DNA of 64,000 bases from Perognathus longimembris pacificus (GCF_023159225.1 NC_063168.1:62909398-62973397), one strand, 5' to 3'. Positions 11,353 through 22,555 are shown, counted from the first letter of the stretch. The notes: generated by a model from the sequence alone, not told the origin. A program made the numbers and translations.

Positions 11353-11586
11353 TGTCGTGGTACTAGTCATAGAGCTTGAATCCAGGACCTGGGTGCTGTC
11401 CCTGAGAATTTGTATTCAGAACAGGCTAGCACTCCACCACTTGAGCTACACCTCCACCTTGGGCTTATTGGTAGTTAACTAGAGATAAGAGTCTCATGAA
11501 GTTTCCTGCCCAGACTGGCTTTGAATTATGATCTTCACCTTCCTGAATATCTAGGATTATAGGTGTAGCCACCAATGCCCAGCTAA
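11353..11586 (-). repeat. H-Geo SINE, diverged
   Basis: On the plus strand the Geo complement (cactccaccacttgagctac) precedes the linker (gttaactagagataagagtctc) and the head complement (taggattataggtg). Confidence 0.85.
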
Positions 11587-11654
11587 AAACCATATATTTT
11601 GAAGTAATATAGTCAACTTCTCATATTACTAAATATGATTCTACATAGATTTTC

Positions 11655-11890
11655 TTGGTTGCAGTTTTTGCAAATGTGGGATTTGAACCTAGGCCTCATA
11701 CTTTGCTTGCTGGCTGTTCAACTCACTCTTCTGCTATTATATCACTTGAGCCACATTTTCTAGCCTTTCTTTTTGCTGATATTTTTGGAGATGGAGTCTT
11801 AAAGACTTTTCTTCCCAGGCTGGCTTCAAATCATGATCCTCTAGAACTCTGCCTCTTGAATAGCTAAGATTATATATCACTAGCATTAGA
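11655..11890 (-). repeat. Older H-Geo-related SINE
   Basis: The linker-to-head part matches H-Geo (gagatggagtcttaaagac; ccaggctggcttcaaatcatgatcc). The tail side (gggatttgaacctaggcctca) looks ID/tRNA-like, not Geo. Confidence 0.7.
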
Positions 11891-11908
11891 CTCTTCACAT
11901 AATTCTTA

Positions 11909-12066
11909 ACTTTTTTTTTTTTTTTTTTTTGCTCCAGGCTAGCACTCTACCACTTGAGCCACAGTGCCATTTCTGGCTTTCTTTGCTTATGTGGTGCTGA
12001 GGAATCGAACCCAGGGCTTCATGTATGCGAGGTGAGCACTTTACCACTAGGCTATATTCCCAGCCC
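11909..12066 (-). repeat. IDL-Geo SINE with 3'-truncated Geo and poly(A)
   Basis: On the minus strand the Geo monomer stops right after gccttgagc-like sequence and is followed at once by a 20-base A-run, so the second half of Geo is absent. The direct repeat cataattctta flanks the whole unit (11898-11908 and 12067-12077), so the truncation was present at insertion. Confidence 0.9.
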
Positions 12067-12067
12067 C

Positions 12068-12494
12068 ATAATTCTTATTTTCTATTACATACTCTCTGTG
12101 CATAGCACAGTTTTTGAGCAATGTAGTAATATGTCAAACCTTCGATTGGTTCCTGTTTTTTTTTTTTCAATTAAAAGTAATATTTGATGAGGTATCTTCT
12201 GGTTAAACTGCTTACATTCCTGTGAACAGCAAGGATCCAAGTGTAGGAAACTCATTTAGTTAAGCCAAGGACTTGTAGGAGATAACAGATGTCAGAGAGG
12301 TAGATGAATGAACTCAGTTATTTACACATTAACTATGAGGCAGCAACAGGACATCCAAGTACATACACTGAATTCATTTTTAAAGAAGTGATGGTAATGT
12401 ACAGGCAATGACCCAGGGAAATTGGGAAGGAGGAGAGGAAAATGAATTTTCTGTACTTTGAAAACACTGAAATACTTAAGGGGGAGAGGCAGTT
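12068..12494. other. Unassigned spacer
   Basis: I see no gene or repeat. Confidence 0.5.
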
Positions 12495-12509
12495 AAGAAT
12501 AAATTTAGA

Positions 12510-12735
12510 GGGGCTGGGGATATAGCCTAGTGGCAAGAGTGCCTGCCTCGGATACACGAGGCCCTAGGTTCGATTCCCCAGCACCACATATACAGAAAAC
12601 GGCCAGAAGCGGTGCTGTGGCTCAAGTGGCAGAGTGCTAGCCTTGAGCGGGAAGAAGCCAGGGACAGTGCTCAGGCCCTGAGTCCAAGGCCCAGGACTGG
12701 CAAAAAAAATAAATAAATAAAAAAAATAAAAAAAA
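12510..12735 (+). repeat. IDL-Geo SINE, young subgroup
   Basis: It carries ggatacacgaggccctagg and gagcgggaagaagcc. The target repeat aagaataaatttaga occurs at 12495-12509 and again at about 12736-12750. Confidence 0.96.
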
Positions 12736-12751
12736 AAGAATAAATTTAGAA

Positions 12752-13212
12752 AGACAGGAAATAAAGGGAAAAAGAAAACAAGAAGTTTAGAGTATAGAAA
12801 TAATAGTATCTAGTTCCAAAAATTATTTTGGACCTGCTGAAAACAATCACATCACAACAAGTTCTTAGATAAGTCATGAGGCTTTGCTAAAATAAACCCC
12901 AGTAAGGATGAATGCATGCCTCCAAAAGCACCAGGAAACCAACACTACAATTCTTGCAACAATATGATTTCTTTTTAATGTTCCTACCACCATCTCCATT
13001 TTCATGCCATAAAAATCAAAAGATGTAAGTAACCAAGTATACTATGCAAATTCATGGAATAACATCATAAAGTCTCCTTTCATGGGGGGGGACGGGGGAG
13101 GGACTAGAAGTGTTTCCTTTCAAGGTGGTTGTCAAGATTCGTTATTATAGTAAACATGTTCTGTTCACAATTCCAATGTTTTTCAGACTTTCCTAAATTT
13201 CTTTTCTATTTG
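12752..13212. other. Unassigned spacer
   Basis: There is a short G-run at 13084-13100. Otherwise I see nothing recognisable. Confidence 0.5.
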
Positions 13213-13365
13213 TTTGTTTGTTTATTTTTTTTCAATTTTTTATCAAACTGATGTACAGAGAGGTTACAGTTTGATACGTTAGGCACTGGATACATTTCTT
13301 GTACTGTTTGTTACCTTGTCCCTCATATTCCCCTCCCCCTCCCCCTTTGTTTGTTTATTACAAGG
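13213..13365 (-). mobile_element. L1 3' end
   Basis: It is the reverse complement of the L1 end at 42310-42493: caagaaatgta ... ctaacgta ... aactgtaacctc ... gtacatca on the minus strand, followed by an A-rich tail. Confidence 0.8.
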
Positions 13366-13674
13366 TTGATTTCACTTTCTTCTTCTATTTGCTGCAAAAC
13401 CATCAGGGTTTAAGAGCCATTCATTCCCCAACAACTGCTTTCCAATCCTTTCCACCCACAGCCAACTTTTCAACTTTCTCCAGTTCTGCTCAGAAACTAC
13501 TGATGCAAAAAACACACTCCTAGTTATAGGTGGGTCTCATGTGCATGTAAAAGGTGCCTGTGGGAGAGATCAAAAGTATCCTCTAGAACAAACTGCACTT
13601 ATCAAGTGTGGGAGAATATGCTGAGCTACTGCTTGCTTTGGGGGTATTTCTACAGGCCAGCTTCACTCATTCCT

Positions 13675-13746
13675 ATAATCTGGATATTTTATCTGTCACA
13701 ATCAATCACCTACTCATAATCTGGATATTTTATCTGTCACAATCAA
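13675..13746 (+). repeat. 41-bp tandem duplication
   Basis: ataatctggatattttatct ... cacaatcaa occurs at 13675-13705 and 13716-13746 with an identical 31-base core. Confidence 0.95.
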
Positions 13747-13819
13747 CCAACCTAAACATTCTCTTTTTCAACCAGACTTACATTCTTTTTTTCTCCTTTT
13801 GGTTTTATTTTCTTTTTCT

Positions 13820-14038
13820 GTTGGTACTGGGGTTTAAACTCCTGGGCACTGTCTCTGAACTTTTTCATTCTGGTGCTCTAGTCTCACTTGAGCCACAGCT
13901 CCATTTCCAGATTTTTGGTGGTTAATTGGAGATAAGGGTCTCAGGAACTTTCCCAGCTCAGGCTGGCCTCAAGCCATGATCCTCAGATCTCAGCCTCCAA
14001 GAAGCTAGGATTACTACAGGCTTGAGCCACCAGCCCTT
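13820..14038 (-). repeat. H-Geo SINE
   Basis: The Geo complement (cacttgagccacagctcc), the linker (ggttaattggagataag) and the head complement (cctcagatctcagcctcc) occur in order. Confidence 0.88.
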
Positions 14039-14057
14039 GAATTTCTTTTTTTTCTTT

Positions 14058-14250
14058 TGCCAGTCCTAGGCCGTGAACTCAGGGCCTGAGCACTGTCCCT
14101 GGCTTCTTTTTGCTTAAGGCTAGCACTCTGCCACTTGAGCCACAGCGCCCCTTCTGGCCATTTTCTGTAGATGTGGTGCTGAGGAATTGAACCCAGGGCC
14201 TCATGTACACGAGGCAAGCACTCTTGCCACCAGGCCATATTGCCAGCCCC
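14058..14250 (-). repeat. IDL-Geo SINE with target-site duplication
   Basis: It is inserted at the edge of the preceding H-Geo. The direct repeat cttgaatttct flanks it (14036-14046 and 14251-14261). Confidence 0.94.
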
Positions 14251-14264
14251 CTTGAATTTCTTTA

Positions 14265-15227
14265 CTACTTTTAACGTGTTATTTTAAGAAAGAGCATCAA
14301 AAGAGTAAGAAATATCAATTCTCACACACAAAAATCCATACAAGTATAAGAAACTATGCTAGCTAAAACTACATACTATGAATAAGCCACCCAACAAATA
14401 ATTTTAATCACCTGTGAAATCAGATGGCTAAGACAGGGAAATGTACAAACAACAGAAACCACATGAATGATATTTACCCAAGGTTCAAATGGTCATTTTC
14501 ATCTTCTCATGATTACTGTTCCTTTTCTCTTTCTTTTCCCCAGGTAAATATAACTTAGTATCACAACAGTACTAAATAGCAAGCTTATGGACTCTCCCCC
14601 CGAAAATACTATTTGACAGAAAAATTCAGTGTTACTGTAAATCACACTATTTTTTATTTTACTTTAGAAACTTGGTCTGCTTTAGCAAAGCCTACACTTA
14701 AAAAGAGATCTTTAATATTACAAAGCCTAACTGATTTAAAAGCACACTCTCCAACTGCCTCCCGTATCGTCATGAATGTTGGATGAATGGAATGCCTGTG
14801 CAGTAATGACAAATTTTTCCCAGCCTCCTCAGTCTCCTCTTCTGGGCTTTCTACTCTAATCTTTCATTTTCTCATCCTCTTCCCTCTGGAAAACTACAGG
14901 TATTCCTCATTTACCATAAATTGGTTGAATAACCCTCCTATGTGTTCTCACAGCATCCTGAGCTGACTCTGCTGTAAGTGAAGTAATTAGATAAGTGGAC
15001 TATAAACTCCATTAGAGCAAAAAACCTGTCTTACTCTTTGTATGATTTACAAAGGTTAGGATAGTACCAAGCACTGAGTCAATTCTTAAAAGACAGTCAG
15101 CACGGGTCTCCACCAGCACCTTAGCACCCGTCTCTGCTCTAGCAATACTACCACTGTAGTAAGGCATACCATATTCATGTATGGAAGCCCAGATAACTTC
15201 CCTAGCAAATGCAGTCCTGTTACAGAC
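14265..15227. other. 1-kb stretch without recognised features
   Basis: It looks single-copy and AT-rich. No coding signature is visible. Confidence 0.5.
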
Positions 15228-15415
15228 TATCTATTGTGTGTCAAACAGTACATTATGGGCTCTATTTAATTTTATTTCTTCAAAACCTCATAAAGTAAAA
15301 TAATTCCCCTCTTTCACTAATAATAAATCAGAGCTCAGAAAAGATAGGTCACTTTCTCATGGTCACAGGTAGCAGGTGAAGAAAGATTTATCTAAATCTA
15401 TGGACTATAAATTGT
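15228..15415 (+). repeat. MIR SINE
   Basis: A decayed MIR pattern: cctcataaagta, then aaatcagagctcagaaaagataggtcactttctcatggtcacaggtagcaggtg, equivalent to the MIR core and its gaggcacagag ... ggtcacacagct section. Confidence 0.8.
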
Positions 15416-15473
15416 AGCCACTTCCCCTTTGTTATTCTCATTTCCTAATACTAATTCACAAATTGCTTTTGTT

Positions 15474-15563
15474 GATTCCCAAAGGATATCTAAGATTGGG
15501 AAAGAATGATTAAGACTTATTTTTCTTGCTACATTCTGCAATGTCAAATATCCTTTGGGAATC
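15474..15563. repeat. Perfect 16-bp inverted repeat
   Basis: gattcccaaaggatat (15474-15489) is exactly complementary to atatcctttgggaatc (15548-15563). The intervening loop is 58 bases. No extension of the stem is seen on either side. Confidence 0.97.
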
Positions 15564-15601
15564 CCATAAAATCGTTTTATGAATTATGTGGAAGACTGTA
15601 A

Positions 15602-15800
15602 AGATCTGTTAAGATTACTTGCTCTGGATTCAAATTCTATTTTTGCTATTAGATAGGTAAACTTGGATAGGTCATTTAATTTTGCATGCTTCAAATTTGC
15701 TAATCCAGAAAATAACCTGCAGTAGCTACAGGGTTGTTGTGAGGAATGAATTACAATATATATGAAGAATTTAAAATCAGGCCCATCATATAGTAGTAGT
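15602..15800 (-). repeat. MIR SINE
   Basis: On the plus strand this follows the MIR complement: ctggattcaaattct, the ggtcatttaattttgca section, then cagggttgttgtgagga. Confidence 0.85.
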
Positions 15801-15805
15801 AACAC

Positions 15806-15880
15806 TAATAGCTACAGTTATTATGTGCTTACTATGTATGCTACCATGTCTTCAAATATTTGGTATTGTTATTTAAGTTT
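15806..15880 (+). repeat. MIR SINE fragment
   Basis: ctaatagctacagttattatgtgcttactatgtatgctaccatgt matches the 5' part of MIR. It abuts the oppositely oriented MIR. Confidence 0.7.
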
Positions 15881-17176
15881 ACATAAAGGGAGGAACCCAA
15901 AGGAAAATGCCTCTGTAAATATAAAATATTTATCTAAATGAATTCTAGGAAATGAAAACAAGTGTTTTTCTTGTTTTGTTTCGTTAAAAAGTTTTTATAA
16001 AGTTGTTAACTTTTTGTATATAAGTAGCTCTCAAACTATTAAACTAATAAAAATACAGTATCCTTCATTGTTCACATTCAAACAATTCATTCTGAAAAAC
16101 TCAGGAACCATCTAAATTGTCCTGGGATAGTAGGGGTATCATGGATATTTTCAATCTGAGGGAAACATAGTACATACAACATGTGCCAGATACCCTAATT
16201 TATAGTTAAGATTACTTAAGTGTAAGTAAATTTGTTCCTTATTAATATTTCTAAGAAAAAAATTTAAACATTTTTTAAGAAAATTGAGCTTGTGTTATTG
16301 CAGAGGGAAATAAAGAACAATTACACAGTTCTTCAGTGGATAATTAAAAACAGACAATAGGGGTTTCTAAATTAGCTGCAGAATAAGTAAAAAAGATGCC
16401 AGCATCTGCTTTTGGAGTTACATATATCTTTTGCGCAAGCTTCGCTTAAGATTTCTCTTGTTTAAAATGGGTCCCTGGGGAAGAAGCAAGAAGAAATTCT
16501 GTGACCATTTTCTGATGCAATACAGGGAGAGGCCTAATACTGAATTTGAAGAACATAATTACTCCATCCTAATTGTGATGGCACTATCCCTGTAAATTGG
16601 CTATAATTTCTGGTACATTTCATCTTTTTAAAGGGTATCTAATTTTCTTAATAAAATTATTTTCATCTGTAAGTTGTGAACTTGTAAACTAAATGTTTTC
16701 CTTATAAAATGCAAATTATAATTTGTTCTATTCGCAAAAGAAAAACATTTAAACAAGCTTATGTAACCCAGTCATAACAACATGAACTCTGGATTCTTCA
16801 ATGTCCCCTTACAATTACTTGCTTTGTTTACTTTAATAATTCCACATTTCCCTCATATGAATTTTACTGTGAAAAGGGACCAGAGAATAAGGCAAATATC
16901 TGGATTTTAGTTCACAGTAGTCTTCACCACCCTATCATGTATTTTAGATTCTTACTCCTGTTTGTCAAACAATGGTATTATTTCTTCACACATGCAAAGA
17001 TGAATCTATATTTCCTCTTCAGATATTTCTCATTTACTAAGAAGTTCAACCTATGGCTGAAGATACACTGGGCAAGGCATTACAAGGCAGACTTTGTAGG
17101 TGGATACCTGAATACATGAAAGCAGAAACTCAACAAGCACCCATAACTTGTCATTAACCTGCTTTTGTGACAGTAG
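15881..17176. other. 1.3-kb stretch, apparently single-copy
   Basis: No repeat or gene was recognised. The part at 16380-16620 has mixed composition (ttgcgcaagcttcgcttaag) and is not low-complexity. Confidence 0.5.
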
Positions 17177-17226
17177 GCTAAGTAAGTAGCTAGGATTACA
17201 GAAGTGAGCCACCAGTGCCCAACCAG
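17177..17226 (-). repeat. SINE head fragment
   Basis: tagctaggattacagaagtgagccaccagtgccc is the complement of the H-Geo head. No tail is attached. Confidence 0.75.
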
Positions 17227-17435
17227 GCTGCCACTGTTCTAATGTCTAAGTGTAATGGTCAATCTTGATTGGAACCCATCTGGGCCATTGGGGCCACAAT
17301 TTGGTGTGTATCTCTGAGATTTTCATTAGATGTCAAGGGGTTCTGAACTGTTGTAACTCGATGGATTCCAAATTTGAAGAATTTTGGGAGACAATGAAAA
17401 CTGAAGGCAGAGCCTGGGTAGAGGAGTTAGGTCAC
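17227..17435. other. Unassigned interspersed-repeat-like spacer
   Basis: The wording (ggtcaatcttgattggaacc; ggcagagcctgggtagaggagttaggtcactg) resembles old LTR or L1 3' sequence, but I cannot name the family. Confidence 0.3.
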
Positions 17436-17650
17436 TGTTTGTTTTTTGTCAGTCACACAGCTTGAGCACTGTCCCTGAGCTCTTTTTGCTCAAGGCTGGC
17501 ACTCTATTACTTTGAGCCATACTGCCACTTTTGGTTTTCTGGTGGTTAATTGGAATTGGAGGTAAGAGTATCAAGGGCTTTCCTTCCGTGGCTAGCTTTG
17601 AACCATGATCTTCAGATCTCATTCTCCTGAGTAGCTTAGGATTATAGTAT
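17436..17650 (-). repeat. H-Geo SINE, interrupted at its head
   Basis: The Geo complement, linker and most of the head are present. The head stops at aggattatagta, where LTR-like sequence begins. Confidence 0.85.
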
Positions 17651-18470
17651 CCTGGGCACCCAGGTGGGACTTGAACTCACAATCTGGTACACTGGCCACC
17701 CGGGTAGGACTTGAACCCATGACAATAAAGTCACCAGTACTTAGTCAATCAGGCTAGTCGCCTTTATTTGGTTGTGTACAGCGTCTGTTTGCCACCATCA
17801 GGATGGTGAAGAACAGCACAGTTTTTAAAGGCAAAAATCACATGTACCACAAGCAAGTAGGTCAGGCAGGGAAGGTAAAGCAAGCAGACATATAGAAGCA
17901 GAATTGGCAGTCAGTGATTACAAACACCATTACAACTCCTTAAACTCTGATAAACAAAGTAATCAAAACAGTAAGTCATTTAGGCAAGCAAAATACTCGG
18001 TTCAATTTTTGGTTCTGGGTGTGTCTGGTATTTACCTATTTAATTTCTTAATTAACCTTAAATCTTTCTTTCTGGAACTTCCCCTAAACTAAAACATGCA
18101 CAGAGTGGTCTTCCTCATTCCTTTCTTTTGCAAAGGTCAAGCAGCTCTAGGTCAAGCTGCTTTTGGCTCCAGTTATTCCAGTTTAGGTTGGCCCTTCCCC
18201 AGGCCCACTACTTTGTCTAAGCCTGCTGTGTCTAGGGACTCAACAAAGGGGGGTTCCCTACACCTTTCACTTGGTTTTCACTGAATTACAATTAAGGTTA
18301 CAGCAAGATGTGAGACACCAATGCCCCAGCTTTGGGGCAGCTTTTTCAAGTGCATTATCTTGTGCTAGTCCTAGACTTGTAGTCTCCTTCCTGTTTGCCT
18401 CAAGGTGAAGAACTTCTTCCACCAGACATTCTTAATGTCATGTTATTCTGTACCTGTTATATAGTAAATT
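17651..18470 (-). mobile_element. LTR-like element
   Basis: On the minus strand a poly(A) signal (caaataaaggcgactagcc, near 17760-17775) is followed by a U5-like end containing a roughly 40-base tandem duplication (17652-17720). No coding sequence is visible. The family and the far boundary are uncertain. Confidence 0.45.
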
Positions 18471-19055
18471 ATCCAAGGAGCCACATTTTGAAGGATCAAA
18501 TCTTGGAGCCTTTATTAGAACATTAGCAGTCTGCAGGCAGCCAGTTGTTACAAAGGCCTGCAGCCCCAAATACCCTTAACACTGTTAGGAAATAGGCCAG
18601 AGAGGAAAGACAGAACAAAAACAATACCAACAAACCAATTCAGCTTCAATGGAGAGCTGAAGTGAGACAAGGGACAGGACACCAGATGTGAAGACAGAGA
18701 GGCGTGCCATGGCATAATGGCACCTGAGCTGATATGACCCTAACTAGGGTTAGGCCAGGGGGCTGGGTCACAAGAAACTCCCAGTCCCAGGCACTTGACT
18801 GACAGGTTCAGTAACCTACAGACCAAGTGCCCACCTCTGTCTCTGAGGATTCAGGAACACCCACTACCTGGGGATGGGACTTCCCTTCCTATAGGAATTC
18901 AGGCACACCCATCAAGATAAGATGCCAGATAGTGCAACTCGCCATGTGGCCAGTGATGGCACTGGCCAGATATGACCTCCATACCACACACCAATGCTTG
19001 GGCCAAACAATCCATGGCCTAAACCTTCTGATAATATAATATTATAATATGATAT
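18471..19055 (-). mobile_element. LTR-like element, second family
   Basis: On the minus strand ctaataaaggctccaagatt supplies a poly(A) signal, followed by gatccttcaaaatgtggctc. Upstream U3-like sequence is related to plus-strand sequence at 45200-45475, which supports a dispersed LTR family. No internal coding region is seen. Confidence 0.55.
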
Positions 19056-19430
19056 GGTAAAATGTTATAATAATGTAACTCCTTTTTGCTTGTCCCTTTC
19101 AGATATTTTTCACAGCAATCCAAAGCAACCAAAACAGTAAGCATAAGCAAGCTTTTCTCCCAGTCTAGCTAGATCACATAGTCTAGCTAAATCACTTTTA
19201 TGCAAAAAGTTAGATGGTAAATTATTTTTGGTTTTACATATTATGGGTTCTCTGTCACAACTACTCAACTCTCTGAGTGTGAAAACAGCTGTAAACTATA
19301 TGCAAACTAATGGGAACTCTATTTTTGAGCAAATAAAACTTTATTTCTAAGAAAGAGACTGAAGGCCAGAGTTGGCCCATAGTTTGCTGACTCCTGGTCT
19401 AGATCATACCAAACCAAACCAACTCAAACA
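19056..19430. other. Unassigned AT-rich spacer
   Basis: No gene or repeat is recognised. Confidence 0.4.
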
Positions 19431-19660
19431 AAGCCAGGCACTGGTGCCTCATGTCTGTACTGCTGGCTACTCAGGAAGCTGAGCACTAAGGAGCAAGGTT
19501 GAAGCCAGCTCAAACTCTAAAGTCTGACTCTTATCTCCAGCAAAAAGCTGGACTAGAGGTGTGGCTCAAGTAGTAGAGCATCAGCCATGAGGTAAAATGC
19601 CAAGTTAGAGCTGGAGACCCTAAGTTTAAGCACTGGTGTCAGCACAAAAAGGGGGGGGGG
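19431..19660 (+). repeat. H-Geo SINE, diverged
   Basis: Head, tatctccagcaaaa linker and Geo monomer are present. The 3' end is an A-run passing into a G-run. Confidence 0.85.
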
Positions 19661-20847
19661 GGATTATAAATTAGTTAAATGCTAAGGAAAAATAGTTTCT
19701 GAACAGAAAACTCAAGAAAATTATGAGTCATCTTAAATTTCTCAGAACAGTGAGAAATAATAGTATAAGAGACAGCATGATACAGCAGAACCTATACAAG
19801 CTTTTAATACACACCAGTTGCTTAATAAACATTGATCTCCTTTTTCTCGTCAGTAGGGCCATCTATCAAGCCAATGCTTGCTGCTAAGCCTTGCTCCTAA
19901 AATAATTTATTCTGGCCCTCTGACAAGAGCCTGACTCTTGATGTTGGTAAATATACTCCTGGTACCCCTGCCTCAAGCTTTTAGTGCTACTTCATTCCTT
20001 CTTTTCCCACATGAATTCAAAGCCACACATCACAACTTCATCCATTCCAGACAGCAAATGTCAGAACAACTATCACTCACCCATAAAAAGCTGGTTAGAA
20101 ACACAGAGTAGTAAACAAGAGGCTCCAAACAAGGTAGGTGAGGGAGGACAGGTAGTGTTACTTCCCTGTCCCAGACTTTTAAAAGGAGCCAGGCAAAGAG
20201 AGGCTGTTAATTTAAATTAAAATGTTATCTACTTTAGAGGGAACAAAGAACATCTCACTTTATGCAAAGTGCTCTGTAAAGAAAGACCTTAGTTATAACA
20301 GGGGAAAATACCTCACTAAGCTTTATTCTGATGCTTTTATCTAGATCATTCTGTTTCCAGCTGTGAAACTGACTGATGTTTTTGAAGCTCCCAAGGAGCC
20401 TCTACTAGTTACCATGGTTACTACATTAAAACAGTACAAAAAAAAAGTAGGAGAGAATAGCAATTTGAAGAGAAAAACAGACTTCTTGAATTTTACCAAT
20501 TAAGCCAATAGTAACAATCCGTGATTGGACAAAGGCTTCAAGACTAATTTTCCTACAGTGCTTGGTATCTCAGTGCATAGATCTAGTACCTCAATGGATC
20601 ACTTTGCCTCATCCAGGAGTGATTCTCAATTGCAAATAGTCACTTTAAAAAGACAATATTTTAGCAGGACACTGCTGAATTTTTTTTTTCCAACACAAAC
20701 CCTTACTTGGGGGAAAAAAATTAAGAGCAGGAAGTTGCATAGTAATTAATACATGAATCTGAGCCTAGGACGGTATCTCTGGGATTTAATAGAAAGCTGC
20801 TCAAATCATTCTTCTCAACAATTTATTTTTTCAAAAGCTTTTCATCA
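19661..20847. other. 1.2-kb stretch without recognised features
   Basis: No clear repeat. The open frames here (19984-20220, 20525-20749) have no recognisable domains and I do not call them genes. Confidence 0.5.
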
Positions 20848-20945
20848 GGCCAAGTGTGGTAGCTCATACTTGCAATCCTAGCTACTCATGAGGATCATGA
20901 TTTGTGGCCAGCCCAAGCAAAAAGTCTGAAAGTCAATTAATAAAA
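20848..20945 (+). repeat. 7SL/B1-like SINE head
   Basis: gccaagtgtggtagctcatacttgcaatcctagctactcatgagg, with no Geo tail. Confidence 0.75.
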
Positions 20946-21057
20946 AGCTGCTACCAGCCTGTGATCGCAACAACATGGGAAGTGTACATAGGAGGATTGT
21001 GGTCCAGGCTAGCTAGACTATAAACACAAGACTCTATTATTAAAGCAAGCTGGGCAC
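20946..21057 (+). repeat. Diverged B1-like monomer
   Basis: gtgatcgcaacaacatgggaagt ... aggaggattgtggtccaggctagc matches the second monomer of the three-part SINEs at 26633 and 43232. Confidence 0.55.
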
Positions 21058-21485
21058 TGGTGGCTCACACCTGTAATCCTAGCTACTCAGGAGGCTGAGA
21101 TCTGTGGAATCATGGTTTGAAGCCACTGTCAGGCCACTGGAGGGCTCAGAGAATAAACCACCTCCCTATCAGGAAATACCATCTGCATCAGCCTAGAAGC
21201 ACAAGCCTGAGACCAACTGGAACCACCCAGACTTGCAGAACAAGCCATGTGCTAACAGCTACCATCGCGGACCAAACCACCTTTTGCCCCTGCCATATAA
21301 ACCCTGCCTGAGCCAGGCCCAGACGCAACCTCTCTGATCCCAACCAGAGGGGCGCCCGGGAGCATACCCCCAATAAACTCTTTGAATTACCTCTACTTCT
21401 CACTGCGTGCTCTCTTCTCACCTAGAACCTTTTAACTACCACTAGCAGAAAAGTCAGTGAGACTCTTATCTCCAATAAACTGCTT
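21058..21485 (+). repeat. H-Geo SINE split by a solo LTR
   Basis: The head (21058-21126) ends at gaagccac. The expected continuation (agcagaaaagtcagtgagactcttatctccaataaactg) resumes at 21443. The Geo tail is absent or decayed. Confidence 0.88.
21127..21438 (+). mobile_element. Solo LTR of an endogenous retrovirus
   Basis: It interrupts a SINE. It starts TGTCAGG, has a TATA-like box (catataaacc near 21294) and a poly(A) signal (caataaactc near 21372) followed by a short CT-rich U5. A 4-bp direct repeat CCAC flanks it (21123-21126 and 21439-21442); with that placement the right end is CTA and not the usual CA. No coding region is present. Confidence 0.8.
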
Positions 21486-21564
21486 AATTTATTATTATAC
21501 AGGGCATTTGGCCCTGTATATGATAATGGATGTATGACAATAAAGCAGACAGACAGAAGCCATG

Positions 21565-21870
21565 CCTTGTCCAACATGGTGGTGGTGGTACACACCAGCC
21601 ACCTGGAAGGTAGAGATCAGGAAGACCATGGTTTGTGGCCATCCCAGGCAAAGACGTGAGCAAGATTCCATCTCAGCCGGTAAGGTAGGCAAGGTGAAAT
21701 GGCTTTGTGGAGGCACAGTTAGAAGAATCACAGCCTTAGGCTGGCACTAGACAAAGTAGTGAAACCCAATCAGGAAAAATAACTACAGCAAAAAGAGCTG
21801 GTGGTGTGGCTCATACGGTACAGTGCCTGCCTAGCAAGTGTGTGGTCCTGAACTCAAATCCAGAACTCTT
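21565..21870 (+). repeat. Three-part SINE: two B1-like monomers plus ID-like tail
   Basis: Head 1 is ggtggtacacaccagccacctgg ... ccatctcag. Monomer 2 follows (ggtaggcaaggtgaaatgg ...). The tail is ggtgtggctcatacggtacagtgcctgcctagcaagtgtg. A loose fit in the middle lowers confidence. Confidence 0.6.
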
Positions 21871-21924
21871 TTTCATATGTCATTAGAAGCCTCAAAAGAT
21901 ACAAAATAAAAGAAATAAAAGACC

Positions 21925-22040
21925 TGAAGCCAGGCATGATGGTGCAAGCAGGTAATCTCAGCTATGTAAGAGGAAGAGGTAGGAGGGTTTTGAGGATGAA
22001 GTTAGAAAGACTCTATCTCATAGAACAAAAATGCTGGAGA
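21925..22040 (+). repeat. B1-like monomer
   Basis: gccaggcatgatggtgcaagcaggtaatctcagc ... agactctatctcata. Confidence 0.7.
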
Positions 22041-22552
22041 CATTGATCTAGGGATACATGACTTCAATCTGAAGTACCATGAAAAAGGAAAAAAAGGAAA
22101 GAACTGAAGATAACTATCTGGCAAAGCAGCAGCACTGCAGGGAAGTGCTTCAGACCAGAGGACTGACTGTGATTTTCCTACTTCCAAGCTGCATGTGTGC
22201 ACAAGAAACCCAGACATATACCAAGCTGTCAACTCTCCCCTAAACAAATCTTTAATTCAATTTTTAAGTCTTTACTATGTTTATTTTTTTAATTTCTGTC
22301 TAAGGACAATCTGTAAGAACTAATAGCAAAATATGTGCAAAACATTCAAAAGTCTAATAAAAGCCACTCGAGCTACAATATTAAAGGAGCCTAATTATGT
22401 AGCAATAGATAACTAGGTCAAAGTAACATCAGTACAGACAAAAACATGTATACAAGGAAATCTAGTATAGTAAAGGTAGACCTTAAAATCAGTTTTAAAG
22501 GTAGACTTCTGAAGGAAGTTGGCAAATCAGTGGGTAAAAAAATAAACAAACG
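22041..22552. other. Unassigned spacer
   Basis: I see no gene or repeat. Confidence 0.45.
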
Positions 22553-22555
22553 TAG

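Noticed and set aside
17651..19055. A complete provirus between the two LTR-like elements
   Set aside because: The two LTR-like sequences are different from each other, and no retroviral gene remnant lies between them.
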